From positions 1 through 22,407 of the forward strand of contig JAHFDE010000013.1 of NCBI GenBank assembly GCA_023249165.1: DNA of 22,407 bases, in the 5' to 3' direction. The notes beneath the pieces are model-generated. The model was given only the letters and a program-made list of their open reading frames with translations. It did not search any database and was not told where the DNA came from. This DNA is from Candidatus Methylomirabilota bacterium. GTDB lineage: Bacteria > Methylomirabilota > Methylomirabilia > Methylomirabilales > CSP1-5. The translations under genes and the position numbers were made by a program. Position 1 is the stretch's first letter, and each line of letters starts with the position of its first letter. Of this stretch, positions 7,829 through 14,881 are shown in pieces.

Positions 7829-8157
7829 CTAATATGCCGAGCTGGACCGGGCTGAGATGTCGCTTCAACAATGTCCTTCCGCGTGGTGCCAACGATTGTG
7901 AGCAACTCCTTCTTCTCTTTCGCGGGGACCTTGAACTTGTCGAGACTCGCGGCCAGATCGGCGGCTATTGCGTCGAATTCTGCGTCGGTAATCTTCATGC
8001 CCTCGTGAGCCTGTTTCATATTCCGGCCGGTGTACTTCTGTGGTCCGCCGGTGGCGCTCCCAATAAACTCCACGAGCTGTCGCTTGAGCCTAGGGACATC
8101 GGTGCCCTTGAATTTCCCATCACGGAAGAAATTGACCTTCGGGTTACCGGCGGGACA
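7801..8157 (-). pseudogene. 5'-truncated group-1-type truncated haemoglobin
   Basis: The minus-strand frame from 8157 encodes NPKVNFFRDGKFKG, then RLKRQLVEFIGSATGGPQKY, then TGRNMKQAHEGM with the proximal (F8) His in MKQAHEGM, and a last helix ending ELLTIVGTTRKDIVE. This is the family pattern of small 2/2 globins (ADPKVNF...LVQFIxxATGGPxxYxGRxMKxAHxGM). The first 25-30 residues (helices A and B, including the B10 residue of the haem pocket) are absent. The frame is closed by TAG at 8160-8158 and no start codon lies before GTG 8073, which is already inside the E-helix region. The C-terminus runs about 20 atypical residues past the usual end. A sigma-70-like promoter occupies the place of the missing N-terminus. 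Probably a decayed gene. Confidence 0.75.
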
Positions 8158-8183
8158 CTAGAGTCGGCCGACAGCCCTGTCAA
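8155..8183 (-). promoter_or_regulatory. Sigma-70-like promoter with palindromic spacer
   Basis: TTGACA (8183-8178), a 17-nt spacer and TAGTGT (8160-8155) on the minus strand. The spacer contains the perfect 10-bp palindrome GTCGGCCGAC (8163-8172), a candidate operator. It would transcribe the globin remnant from about 8148. Confidence 0.6.
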
Positions 8184-8189
8184 GAGGAT

Positions 8190-8675
8190 TCATCTGCGAA
8201 TGAGGGACCTGCGAAGGGCGCGGAGGTAGCTCGAGTAACTCAAGGCAAGGATCAGGGGAGAGGCGCCGTCCTGCAGGGCTCGGAGATTAGCCTTCCCCTC
8301 GAGGTAGAGGTAGAAGCAGTAGAGAAGGAGACGCACGGAGGGGGAGTGAGGGGCCCCGACCCGAAGAAGGATAAGCGGTCCAAGCTGCCAGGGATGCGCC
8401 GCAAAATCCTTGAGGTGCCCCACCTCGTGCATGAGGATCGAGGTCGCCCAGCGACGTCCCTTCAGATGCTGCCGCCAGACGAAGCTGTTGCACACGAGGA
8501 AGGACTCGATCCCGAGGCCGAGCGGTCCGAGGGGGACCGCCCCCACGTTGGGATAGACGGGGGCGAAGAGGACCGGATAGCCTTGAAAGGTCCCGATCCC
8601 GAATCGGGCCAGCATCTTGCCGCAGATCGTCCCGACCCGCCTCGCCACCGGAAACCGCTCTTCGCTGACTGCCAT
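8190..8675 (-). CDS. Small HEXXH-motif putative zinc metalloprotease
   Basis: Protein of 161 residues with His83-Glu84-Val-Gly-His87 in SILMHEVGHLKDF, the zincin HEXXH signature placed in a predicted helix. A downstream Glu126 in YLEGKANLRAL, 39 residues later and also helical, could be the third zinc ligand in the gluzincin manner. A hydrophobic stretch around residues 98-106 and another around 114-125 suggest membrane association. I do not recognise the family. ATG 8675 is chosen because AGGAGAGG lies 8 nt upstream; the GTG at 8684 overlaps that ribosome site. It stands alone on the minus strand, divergent from the mutT operon. The stop is followed within 10 bases by the globin-remnant promoter. 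Confidence 0.7.
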   Translation of the reverse strand: MAVSEERFPVARRVGTICGKMLARFGIGTFQGYPVLFAPVYPNVGAVPLGPLGLGIESFLVCNSFVWRQHLKGRRWATSILMHEVGHLKDFAAHPWQLGPLILLRVGAPHSPSVRLLLYCFYLYLEGKANLRALQDGASPLILALSYSSYLRALRRSLIRR

Positions 8676-8797
8676 GCTCGTCACCTCTCCTCGGTGCCCC
8701 CGTTATGGTAGCAGGTCCGACTCTTCAAGCCAACCCCCTGCCTCGTCCCTGCCCTCAACGATCATCGAGTGCGAGACAGGACCACTTGGTGCATGCC

Positions 8798-8826
8798 TTG
8801 ACGGTCCCAAGGTGATCTGATAGTGT
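8798..8826 (+). promoter_or_regulatory. Sigma-70-like promoter of the mutT-mutY operon
   Basis: TTGACG (8798-8803), a 17-nt spacer and TAGTGT (8821-8826). The -10 hexamer is identical to that of the globin-remnant promoter. The predicted start near 8833 gives a leader of about 24 nt containing GGAGG at 8846-8850. Confidence 0.7.
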
Positions 8827-8856
8827 CCACCTGCCCTTCGCTCCCGGAGGATGCGG

Positions 8857-9261
8857 ATGCCGATGGTCGTGACAGCGGGGATCATCACCCGAGGGGAGCA
8901 CATCCTGATCTGCCAGCGGCAAAAGGGGAGCTGGGGCGAATACCGGTGGGAGTTCCCTGGCGGAAAGGTGGAGGACGGAGAGGCCCCGGCTGAGTCGCTT
9001 CGCCGTGAACTCAGGGAGGAGCTCTCCATCGAGCCAGAGATCGGCCCGCTCCTCTGTCGCCTCGAGCACCGCTATCCCGACCGGGAGGTCGAGCTGTACG
9101 TCTTTCACATCCCGGGCTACACCGGTGTGCTTCACAACAGACAATTTGCGAGTATCCGATGGGTGAGGCGGGAGGAGCTTTCTCAATTTGACTTCCTCGA
9201 GGCTGACCGCCCCGTGATCGAGGCGTTAGTGAGAGAAGGCCTCGTACAGGAGGACGGGTGA
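8857..9261 (+). CDS. mutT: NUDIX hydrolase, MutT-like (8-oxo-dGTP diphosphatase)
   Basis: Small cytosolic pyrophosphohydrolase of 134 residues, most likely cleansing oxidised dGTP. The NUDIX box GGKVEDGEAPAESLRRELREEL supplies the metal-binding REXXEE residues; the usual Gly after EE-x is Ser here. The MutT-like N-terminal strand VTAGIITRGEHILICQRQ and the EFPGGK lead-in support the MutT subgroup over other NUDIX enzymes. ATG 8857 is favoured because GGAGG (8846-8850) is 6 nt upstream; an ATG at 8851 abuts that site and would add two residues. It overlaps the mutY-like gene by GTGA, which strengthens the oxidised-guanine assignment. Confidence 0.85.
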   Translation: MPMVVTAGIITRGEHILICQRQKGSWGEYRWEFPGGKVEDGEAPAESLRRELREELSIEPEIGPLLCRLEHRYPDREVELYVFHIPGYTGVLHNRQFASIRWVRREELSQFDFLEADRPVIEALVREGLVQEDG

Positions 9262-9950
9262 GGCGAACGGGGATCGCCCCGGGCCTCGAGCGGACCTTTC
9301 AGCGCCGACTCCTCAGGTGGTATCGGTCCCACGGTCGGAACCTGCCCTGGCGGAAGACCCGGGACCCGTACCGCATCCTGGTGTCCGAGGTCATGCTTCA
9401 GCAGACCCAGGTGGAGCGGGTCCTCGGATTCTACGACACATTTCTCACGCGGTACCCGACCGTAGAGGAGCTGGCCTCTGCAAGACCGGGCGAGGTGCGC
9501 GAGGCCTGGGGGGGGCTCGGCTACTACGCCAGGGCGAGGAACCTGCACAGGACGGCCCGACAGCTGATCCGCCGCCACAGGGGCCACTTTCCGAAAACCT
9601 TCGGGGAGGTGTGCGCCCTCCCCGGAGTGGGTCGCTCCACGGCGGGGGCCCTGTTGAGTTTTGCCTTCCACATCGATAGCCCCATCCTGGACACGAACGT
9701 CAAGCGCCTCCTCTCCCGGGTCTTTATCCAGCGCACCTCTCCTACACCGGCGCACAGCGAGCGGCGTCTCTGGCGGCTCAGTGCCAGTGTGATCCCGAAG
9801 GGGAGGGGCTGGACCTTCAACCAGGCGCTCATGGATTTTGGAGCGTTGGTGTGCACCGCGAAGAATCCTCGGTGTGACGCGTGTTGTTTCACCGACATCT
9901 GTCACGCGTACGCCAGATGGACGCTCCGGGGAGTCGACCGACGAGGATGA
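9258..9950 (+). CDS. mutY: A/G-specific adenine glycosylase, short form without NUDIX-like C-terminal domain
   Basis: HhH-GPD base-excision glycosylase of 230 residues that removes adenine opposite 8-oxoguanine. Catalytic Glu44 lies in SEVMLQQTQV; the helix-hairpin-helix is LPGVGRSTAGALL and catalytic Asp145 sits in ILDTNVKR. The [4Fe-4S] ligands are Cys199, Cys206, Cys209 and Cys215 (C-x6-C-x2-C-x5-C). The Ser in GRSTAG matches MutY rather than the T/G-specific Mig enzymes. Typical MutY is about 350 residues; the C-terminal 8-oxoG-recognition domain is missing. GTG start at 9258 with GGAGG four nt upstream, overlapping the NUDIX stop. Third gene of the operon begins 34 nt after its stop. Confidence 0.9.
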   Translation: MRRTGIAPGLERTFQRRLLRWYRSHGRNLPWRKTRDPYRILVSEVMLQQTQVERVLGFYDTFLTRYPTVEELASARPGEVREAWGGLGYYARARNLHRTARQLIRRHRGHFPKTFGEVCALPGVGRSTAGALLSFAFHIDSPILDTNVKRLLSRVFIQRTSPTPAHSERRLWRLSASVIPKGRGWTFNQALMDFGALVCTAKNPRCDACCFTDICHAYARWTLRGVDRRG

Positions 9951-9984
9951 GGATCGCAAGAGGCGAGGAGGCGCGCGGCTAACC

Positions 9985-10671
9985 ATGCTCCGGGCGGTCA
10001 TCTTCGACTTCGACGGCGTGATCGTCGATACGGAGCGATTTCATTTCCAGGCGCTCAAGCGCGTCCTCGCCGAGGAGGGAATCCCCCTCACCTGGGAGGA
10101 GTATACCCAGGCCTATCTGGCGATGGATGACAAAAACTGCTTTCGCGCCGCCCTCGCTCGTCACGGGCAAGCGATCGCGCCGGGCATTGTGGATGGGCTC
10201 AGCGAACGGAAGGCACACTATTTCTTTGGCACGTTGTCCGATGCGGTTGCCCTGTTCCCTGGGGTGGAAGGCCTCATCCGAGAGGCCGCGGAAAAGTACC
10301 CTCTGGCCATCGCCTCGGGGGCCCGCCGCGAGGAGATCGAGTTTCTCCTCGGGAAGGTGGGCCTCCGGGAGTTCTTCCCCGTGGTGGTCGCCGCGGAGGA
10401 TGTCGTCCGGGGAAAGCCCGATCCCGAGGCCTATATCGCCGCCCTGGGCCGGTTGAATCGGTTGATCTCTGGCAGGCCCGTGAGGCCCTCCGAGTGCCTG
10501 GTGGTCGAGGACTCTCGTCATGGGGTGGCCGCCGCCACCTCCGCGGGGATGCGGTGTCTCGCCGTCGCAAATTCTTACACGCCAGAGGAGCTCACCGCCG
10601 CCCATCTTGTTTTGAAGAGCCTGGAGCAGGTCGACCTGCAACAGATTATCGAGGCCCTCTTTGTACGATGA
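9985..10671 (+). CDS. HAD-superfamily hydrolase (beta-phosphoglucomutase/phosphatase-like)
   Basis: Cytosolic HAD enzyme of 228 residues. Motif I DFDGVIVDTE carries the nucleophile Asp8 and acid/base Asp10. Motif II is the Ser in IASGARREE, motif III the Lys in GKPDPEAY, and motif IV the Glu-Asp in VVEDSRHGVAAA. The helical cap between residues 15 and 85 is the class C1 type, as in phosphoglycolate phosphatase, beta-phosphoglucomutase and sugar-phosphate phosphatases. Which substrate cannot be told from sequence. The longer open frame back to 9838 overlaps mutY and is not protein-like, so ATG 9985 is used; GAGGAGG lies about 13 nt upstream. It overlaps the next gene by ATGA. Confidence 0.88.
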   Translation: MLRAVIFDFDGVIVDTERFHFQALKRVLAEEGIPLTWEEYTQAYLAMDDKNCFRAALARHGQAIAPGIVDGLSERKAHYFFGTLSDAVALFPGVEGLIREAAEKYPLAIASGARREEIEFLLGKVGLREFFPVVVAAEDVVRGKPDPEAYIAALGRLNRLISGRPVRPSECLVVEDSRHGVAAATSAGMRCLAVANSYTPEELTAAHLVLKSLEQVDLQQIIEALFVR

Positions 10672-11534
10672 CGGTTCGCATGCGGGAAGAGCGGGAAGTG
10701 GAGACTTGGCAGATCCGCCACCGGCTCGCCGGCATCGTTGCCCGGCCTGACGAGCAGATCAACCTGGCGGAGGCGGCGCTCCTGATTGCCGCCGAGGAAT
10801 ACCCCCATCTCGACATCGGCAGCTATCTGGACCGCATTCGTCGCATTGCTGAACGGATCAAGGATCGGGTGGGTCTCGAGCTCGAACCGGTCAGATTGAT
10901 CCAAGAACTCAACCGCTCTCTCTTCGATGAGGAGGGGTTTCGGGGGAATTCCGAAGACTACTACGACCCAAAGAACAGCTTCCTCAACGAGGTGATCGAT
11001 CGCCGGAAGGGGATCCCCATCACCCTCTCCATCCTGTACATGGAGATCGCCTGGCGCCTCGATCTGCCTCTGGTCGGAGTGGGGCTGCCGGGGCACTTTA
11101 TCGTCAAGTACGAGGCCGCGGAGAGGGAGATTCTCGTCGACCCATTTCATCAGGGAGCGCTCGTCTCCGAAGAGGACTGCCAGCGCACCTTGGACCGGAT
11201 CTACGATGGCAAGGTGGCCTTCCATCGAGACCTACTCACGCGAACCCCCAAGAGACTGATCCTCGCCAGGATGTTGAACAACCTCAAGGGCATCTACCTT
11301 CAACTCAGGGACCTGCCCCGGGCACTCGGCGTCGCAGAGCGACTGGTGCTCATCGACCCCGACTCCCCGACCCTCCTCAGGGATCGAGGCCTGATCTATG
11401 GCGAGATGAACAAGTTCGCTCAGGCCGTGGCCGACCTCCGACGCTACCTCGAGGCTGCCCCGCAAGCAGAAGACCGAGAGGCCATCACCGAGCGTCTCCG
11501 GCACCTCCAGATGCGCCACGCGTCGCACAACTGA
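10668..11534 (+). CDS. SirB1-family transglutaminase-like/TPR protein
   Basis: Protein of 288 residues. The N-terminal two thirds matches the SirB1/transglutaminase-like family: NLAEAALLIAAEEYP at the start, DYYDPKNSFLNEVIDRRKGIPITLSILY in the centre, then GVGLPGHFIVKY and a DPFHQG loop. The usual catalytic Cys position reads Ser or Thr around IPITLS, as in many SirB1 proteins, so it is probably not an active transglutaminase. The C-terminal 90 residues form TPR-like helices (ALGVAERLVLIDPDSPTLLRDRG, then FAQAVADLRRYLEAAP). The cellular role of the family is unsettled. The ATG overlaps the HAD stop (ATGA), placing it last in the mutT-mutY-HAD operon. Confidence 0.88.
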   Translation: MTVRMREEREVETWQIRHRLAGIVARPDEQINLAEAALLIAAEEYPHLDIGSYLDRIRRIAERIKDRVGLELEPVRLIQELNRSLFDEEGFRGNSEDYYDPKNSFLNEVIDRRKGIPITLSILYMEIAWRLDLPLVGVGLPGHFIVKYEAAEREILVDPFHQGALVSEEDCQRTLDRIYDGKVAFHRDLLTRTPKRLILARMLNNLKGIYLQLRDLPRALGVAERLVLIDPDSPTLLRDRGLIYGEMNKFAQAVADLRRYLEAAPQAEDREAITERLRHLQMRHASHN

Positions 11535-11553
11535 ACTCGATGACCGAGGCGAG

Positions 11554-11581
11554 GTTCATGGTTCAGGGTTCGTGGTTCATG
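11554..11581 (+). repeat. Heptamer repeat array B, left arm (GTTCAKG units)
   Basis: Four 7-nt units in a row: GTTCATG, GTTCAGG, GTTCGTG, GTTCATG. They are the same units as array A beside folC. Confidence 0.85.
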
Positions 11582-11609
11582 GTGAAGATGAGAATCTCGG
11601 CCGTTAACG

Positions 11610-11644
11610 CCTGAACTCTGAACTATGCACCCTGAACGGCGAAC
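11610..11644 (-). repeat. Heptamer repeat array B, right arm (complementary units)
   Basis: Five 7-nt units CCTGAAC, TCTGAAC, TATGCAC, CCTGAAC, GGCGAAC. CCTGAAC is the exact complement of GTTCAGG, so the arm is inverted relative to 11554-11581 and the two could pair across a spacer of about 28 nt. Confidence 0.8.
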
Positions 11645-11665
11645 CAGGCCGCGAGCCTGGTTCGC
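11639..11665. terminator. Perfect 11-bp inverted repeat upstream of the four-domain gene
   Basis: GCGAACCAGGC (11639-11649), loop CGCGA, GCCTGGTTCGC (11655-11665). It lies after the end of the mutT operon and 11 nt before the -35 box of the next promoter. There is no T-tract, so it may be a weak terminator, an operator or part of the repeat element. Confidence 0.45.
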
Positions 11666-11676
11666 GGGGAATTGTA

Positions 11677-11705
11677 TTGACCCTTGGGCAGATCTTCACT
11701 AGCAT
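11677..11705 (+). promoter_or_regulatory. Sigma-70-like promoter of the CitE-MaoC fusion gene
   Basis: TTGACC (11677-11682), 17-nt spacer, TAGCAT (11700-11705). The predicted start is near 11712, leaving a leader of about 84 nt that contains GCGTC-ATAGA-GACGC and ends with the ribosome site GGGAGG. Confidence 0.6.
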
Positions 11706-11795
11706 ATGGGCCCGTCCGTCAACGAAGCCGGATTGCGCGTCATAGAGACGCAGATCACTCTCCCTGAGGAATCCTGAGTCTTGGGAGGCCGTGGT

Positions 11796-14700
11796 ATGGA
11801 TGCACGAGCCTTGAGCGAGGTGGTGACGGCGTTTGGGGACGATGCGGCACAGGCCGAGGCAGCCGTGGCCGACCGCTGGCAGGCCCTGAAGACCGTCGAT
11901 CCCACGGCGACCCGCCAGGCAGCGACAGGGCAGCTCGCGTGGGAATACGCCTCCCGAACGATCGAGCACGTCTTCCCGGGGGATAATTGGTACTTCATGG
12001 TGAAGGCGGCCCAGTCGGCCGCCCACATCCTCCTCCTGGACCTCGAAGATGCGGTCGCCACGACCCGCAAGCATGTCGCCCGCACCGTTCTCATCCTCTT
12101 GATCCGAGCGCTGCGGGGCCAGGCCATTACGGCAGAAGAGCTGGAGTTCCTCAAGACCCATGCCCTGCCGGCGGGCAAGGCGGAGCAGCTCGAGCAGCAG
12201 TTTGTCCGGACGGGGCAGGGGTTCACGATCAAGCCGGAGAACCGGTTCCCCGAGCGCCAGATGATCCTGGTCCGGCCCAACAATCTCCGGACCAAGTGGG
12301 CGGCGGGGGACTACTTCCACGTCATCCGCGCGATCGGCGATCTCATCGCGGGGATTTACCTGCCCAAGGTCGAGGGGCCAGAGGATGTCCGGGTCGCCGT
12401 CCAGATCCTCCGGGCGCTCCAGCAGGAGCGGGGGTGGGCGCTCGCACGCCACAAGATATTTGTGTTGACCGAGCTGCCGGGAGCGATTCTTCAGGCACAG
12501 GAGATCCTGGCGGTCGCCCCCGAGGTCGAGGAGGCCAACCTGGGCGTCGTGGACTACACGGCGGCCACGGGGGGCCGCAGTATCGTCCAGCAAGAGCAGT
12601 ATACCTACATGCGCTACCCGCTGCTTAAAATAGTGGAAGCCGCCCGGGCGACCGGCAAAGCGGCCGGGACCGGCATCACGGTGAAGCTGAACGCGGATGA
12701 CACCGAGGTGGACACCGTCCGGGCCATCGCCCTCGGGATCCATCGCAAGTGGAGTGTACACCCCGCGCATATCGAAGGGATCGCGCGGCATGCGGCGGAG
12801 TTTCCCCCTGTGCTCCGTAAGCGGATCCCATTCCCCGACATCCCCCCCTTCGATCTCTCCAGGCTCGAGCGATTGGCGCAGGAGGAAAGGCCAATCCTCC
12901 CTCCGCTCGTCTTCGTCCCTCGGCCTGTGACGCTGTGCCGGTCGGTGGTCCCGGTCGCCGGGAAGGACGTTCATGGTCTCAAAACTGCGCTCACCTCGCC
13001 GGCTGACATGGTCATCGTCGATGTGCAAGACATCCTCGGGCCGGACCGCCGCGAGGCGCAGCATGCGCTCGCCCAGCTCTGCACTCAGGCAAGGCGCCCC
13101 TCCCAGGTGCTGGCGCTCCAACTCGACCTGGAGCAGCCAGAGGCGGCCCAGAAGCTCCAGGCCTTCCTCCCGCTCCTGAAGGAGCAGGTCCAGGCCCTGA
13201 TCCTTCCTGCTGTCGATCAGCCCCGCGCTGTCCGCCATGCCGCCGGTCTGCTCACTACCATTGAACGGGAGGTCGGCCTTCCCGTCGGCTCCCTCGCCCT
13301 GGGGGCGCGCATTACGAAGCCCGAGGCCGCCGAGCGCGAGGCCTACGCCATCGCCACCGTCAGCCGCCGCATGATGTGGCTGTTCCTCGACCTCGAGTCT
13401 CCGCAGCCGAAAGAGGACTTCAGCGATCCGAAGACGAAGGGGTATTACTACTACCGCTCGGCGCTGGTGGCCGCCACGGCCGCAGCCGACATCGACGCCG
13501 TGGATGGAGCCAGCGATCTCGCTCGGCTAGACGAAGAGTCCCTCTTTACCGCCAACCTCGGCTTCCACGGCAAGGTCGTGGGGCCAGGGCAGGCCGAGCG
13601 CGTCAACGCCATTATGAATCCTCCGCGCGCCGGGCAGCGACCGGCTGAGCCCAAAGGGCCGGCGGCTGACGCGTTCAACGCCCGCTGGATCAACGCGGTG
13701 GAGCGAGCATTGGAGATCCTGGAGCTCTACGCCACCGCCGATCAGGAGAGGAATCTGGGGGCGGTCGCATACAACGACCCGGTCACAGGCCAGGCCGAGC
13801 TAGTCGATGCCGCCACGGCGCGGATCTACTACCGCCAGCTGGAGCGGGCGCTCAAGGCCAAGCATCTCAGCGACGCCGAGGCGAAGAGGTATGTGACGGC
13901 CCGGGAACGCCTCGTCCTGGCGCTCCGACCGGGCGGGATGGACCAGGTAGGCGAAGCAGTCTTTGTCGGGGAGAAGCTTCAGGGAGATGCCTTATCCGTA
14001 GCCCGCTGGATGGTGCAGGCCTTCGCCAAGACCTCGGGGGATCGGAACCGCTATCACCTCGACCGGGCATATGCAGAGCACTCCCGGTTCCAGGGGTTGG
14101 TCGCCCACGGACTGTTCACGGTCTGCCACCTCGTGGCGAGCCTGGGCCGCGTCCGGCCGGCCTATGGTGTCGAGGCCCTTGAAGCTCACTTCCGGGCGCC
14201 GGTCTACTTCGGGGACAGCCTCACGCCGTTCGCCGAGGTCCAGGAGCTCTTGGAGGGGGGGATGGCACGTCTCCGGCTCACCGCGGTGAACCAGACCGGC
14301 AAGGTCGTCTGCGAGGGAACCGCCACGTTGCGGCCAGAGAAGGCGGGCGAGATCCTCCCCACGCCCCCCGCAGAGATCGCCTGGCTCCGCCAGTGGGCCC
14401 AGGATGTCACGCCCTCGGTGCCTCCCGGTGTGCACGACTTCACCGACCCGGCGAGTCCCCGCCACCAGACCTTCACCAAGACAATCACCCCCGAGCTGGT
14501 GCGCGCCACCCAGGCCCTGTTCGGCCCCCTCTATCCACACCAGGTGAGTCCCCTGCTCGGCCTCGGGACGCTAGCGATGACCTCGGCCGAAAGCTCGCCA
14601 GGCCACCTCCTCCTTACGGCCCGGGTGTCGCAATTCGGAGCGCCCATCGAGCCAGGAGATCAGCTCAGCATGTCAGCCTCAGCCCCGCCACCCGACCAGA

Positions 14701-14828
14701 TCCGCCGCTCGCAGAAGGGCAAAGGGCCTCCGATCGTCCCGCTCGATATTGTCATCACCAATCAGCGCGGCGCAGCCGTCCTGACCGGCCAGGTGATCAA
14801 GCTCATGGAGGAGCCGCGATCCTCCTAA
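11796..14828 (+). CDS. Four-domain CitE-CitE-MaoC-MaoC CoA-ester lyase/hydratase
   Basis: Protein of 1010 residues. Domain 1 (about 60-335) is an HpcH/HpaI-CitE barrel with its active-site set: DLED (82-85), Arg160 in LVRPNN, Glu226 in LTELPG, Asp253 in VVDYT and KWSVHPAHI around His322. Domain 2 (about 385-690) is a second CitE barrel in which these become DVQD, Gln and GKVVGPGQ (593-599); it retains a lid segment with Asp671 (ELVDAAT). Domain 3 (about 725-850) is a MaoC hot-dog with SGDRNRYH, giving the dyad Asp749/His754. Domain 4 (about 880-1005) is a hot-dog without that dyad. Likely work: hydration of an enoyl-CoA and retro-Claisen/aldol cleavage, as in mesaconyl-CoA hydratase plus methylmalyl-CoA lyase, or itaconyl-CoA hydratase plus citramalyl-CoA lyase. 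ATG 11796 has GGGAGG 7 nt upstream; an in-frame TTG at 11781 does not. Own promoter. Domains are secure; substrate is inference. Confidence 0.85.
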   Translation: MDARALSEVVTAFGDDAAQAEAAVADRWQALKTVDPTATRQAATGQLAWEYASRTIEHVFPGDNWYFMVKAAQSAAHILLLDLEDAVATTRKHVARTVLILLIRALRGQAITAEELEFLKTHALPAGKAEQLEQQFVRTGQGFTIKPENRFPERQMILVRPNNLRTKWAAGDYFHVIRAIGDLIAGIYLPKVEGPEDVRVAVQILRALQQERGWALARHKIFVLTELPGAILQAQEILAVAPEVEEANLGVVDYTAATGGRSIVQQEQYTYMRYPLLKIVEAARATGKAAGTGITVKLNADDTEVDTVRAIALGIHRKWSVHPAHIEGIARHAAEFPPVLRKRIPFPDIPPFDLSRLERLAQEERPILPPLVFVPRPVTLCRSVVPVAGKDVHGLKTALTSPADMVIVDVQDILGPDRREAQHALAQLCTQARRPSQVLALQLDLEQPEAAQKLQAFLPLLKEQVQALILPAVDQPRAVRHAAGLLTTIEREVGLPVGSLALGARITKPEAAEREAYAIATVSRRMMWLFLDLESPQPKEDFSDPKTKGYYYYRSALVAATAAADIDAVDGASDLARLDEESLFTANLGFHGKVVGPGQAERVNAIMNPPRAGQRPAEPKGPAADAFNARWINAVERALEILELYATADQERNLGAVAYNDPVTGQAELVDAATARIYYRQLERALKAKHLSDAEAKRYVTARERLVLALRPGGMDQVGEAVFVGEKLQGDALSVARWMVQAFAKTSGDRNRYHLDRAYAEHSRFQGLVAHGLFTVCHLVASLGRVRPAYGVEALEAHFRAPVYFGDSLTPFAEVQELLEGGMARLRLTAVNQTGKVVCEGTATLRPEKAGEILPTPPAEIAWLRQWAQDVTPSVPPGVHDFTDPASPRHQTFTKTITPELVRATQALFGPLYPHQVSPLLGLGTLAMTSAESSPGHLLLTARVSQFGAPIEPGDQLSMSASAPPPDQIRRSQKGKGPPIVPLDIVITNQRGAAVLTGQVIKLMEEPRSS

Positions 14829-14881
14829 CCGCCCTCCCTATAGCCGGGACCACGCCTCGCTGACAACCACGGAGACTGAGC

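Noticed and set aside
7891..7910. TGGCACCACGC on the minus strand as a third sigma-54 site
   Set aside because: No TTGC at the -12 position; the match is limited to the -24 half and lies inside the globin remnant.
11554..11665. CRISPR array
   Set aside because: Units are 7 nt and contiguous, with no unique spacers and no cas genes nearby.
11604..13238. 544-codon minus-strand frame opposite the CitE-MaoC gene
   Set aside because: Antisense shadow crossing the repeat array and the promoter; no start signal or domain.
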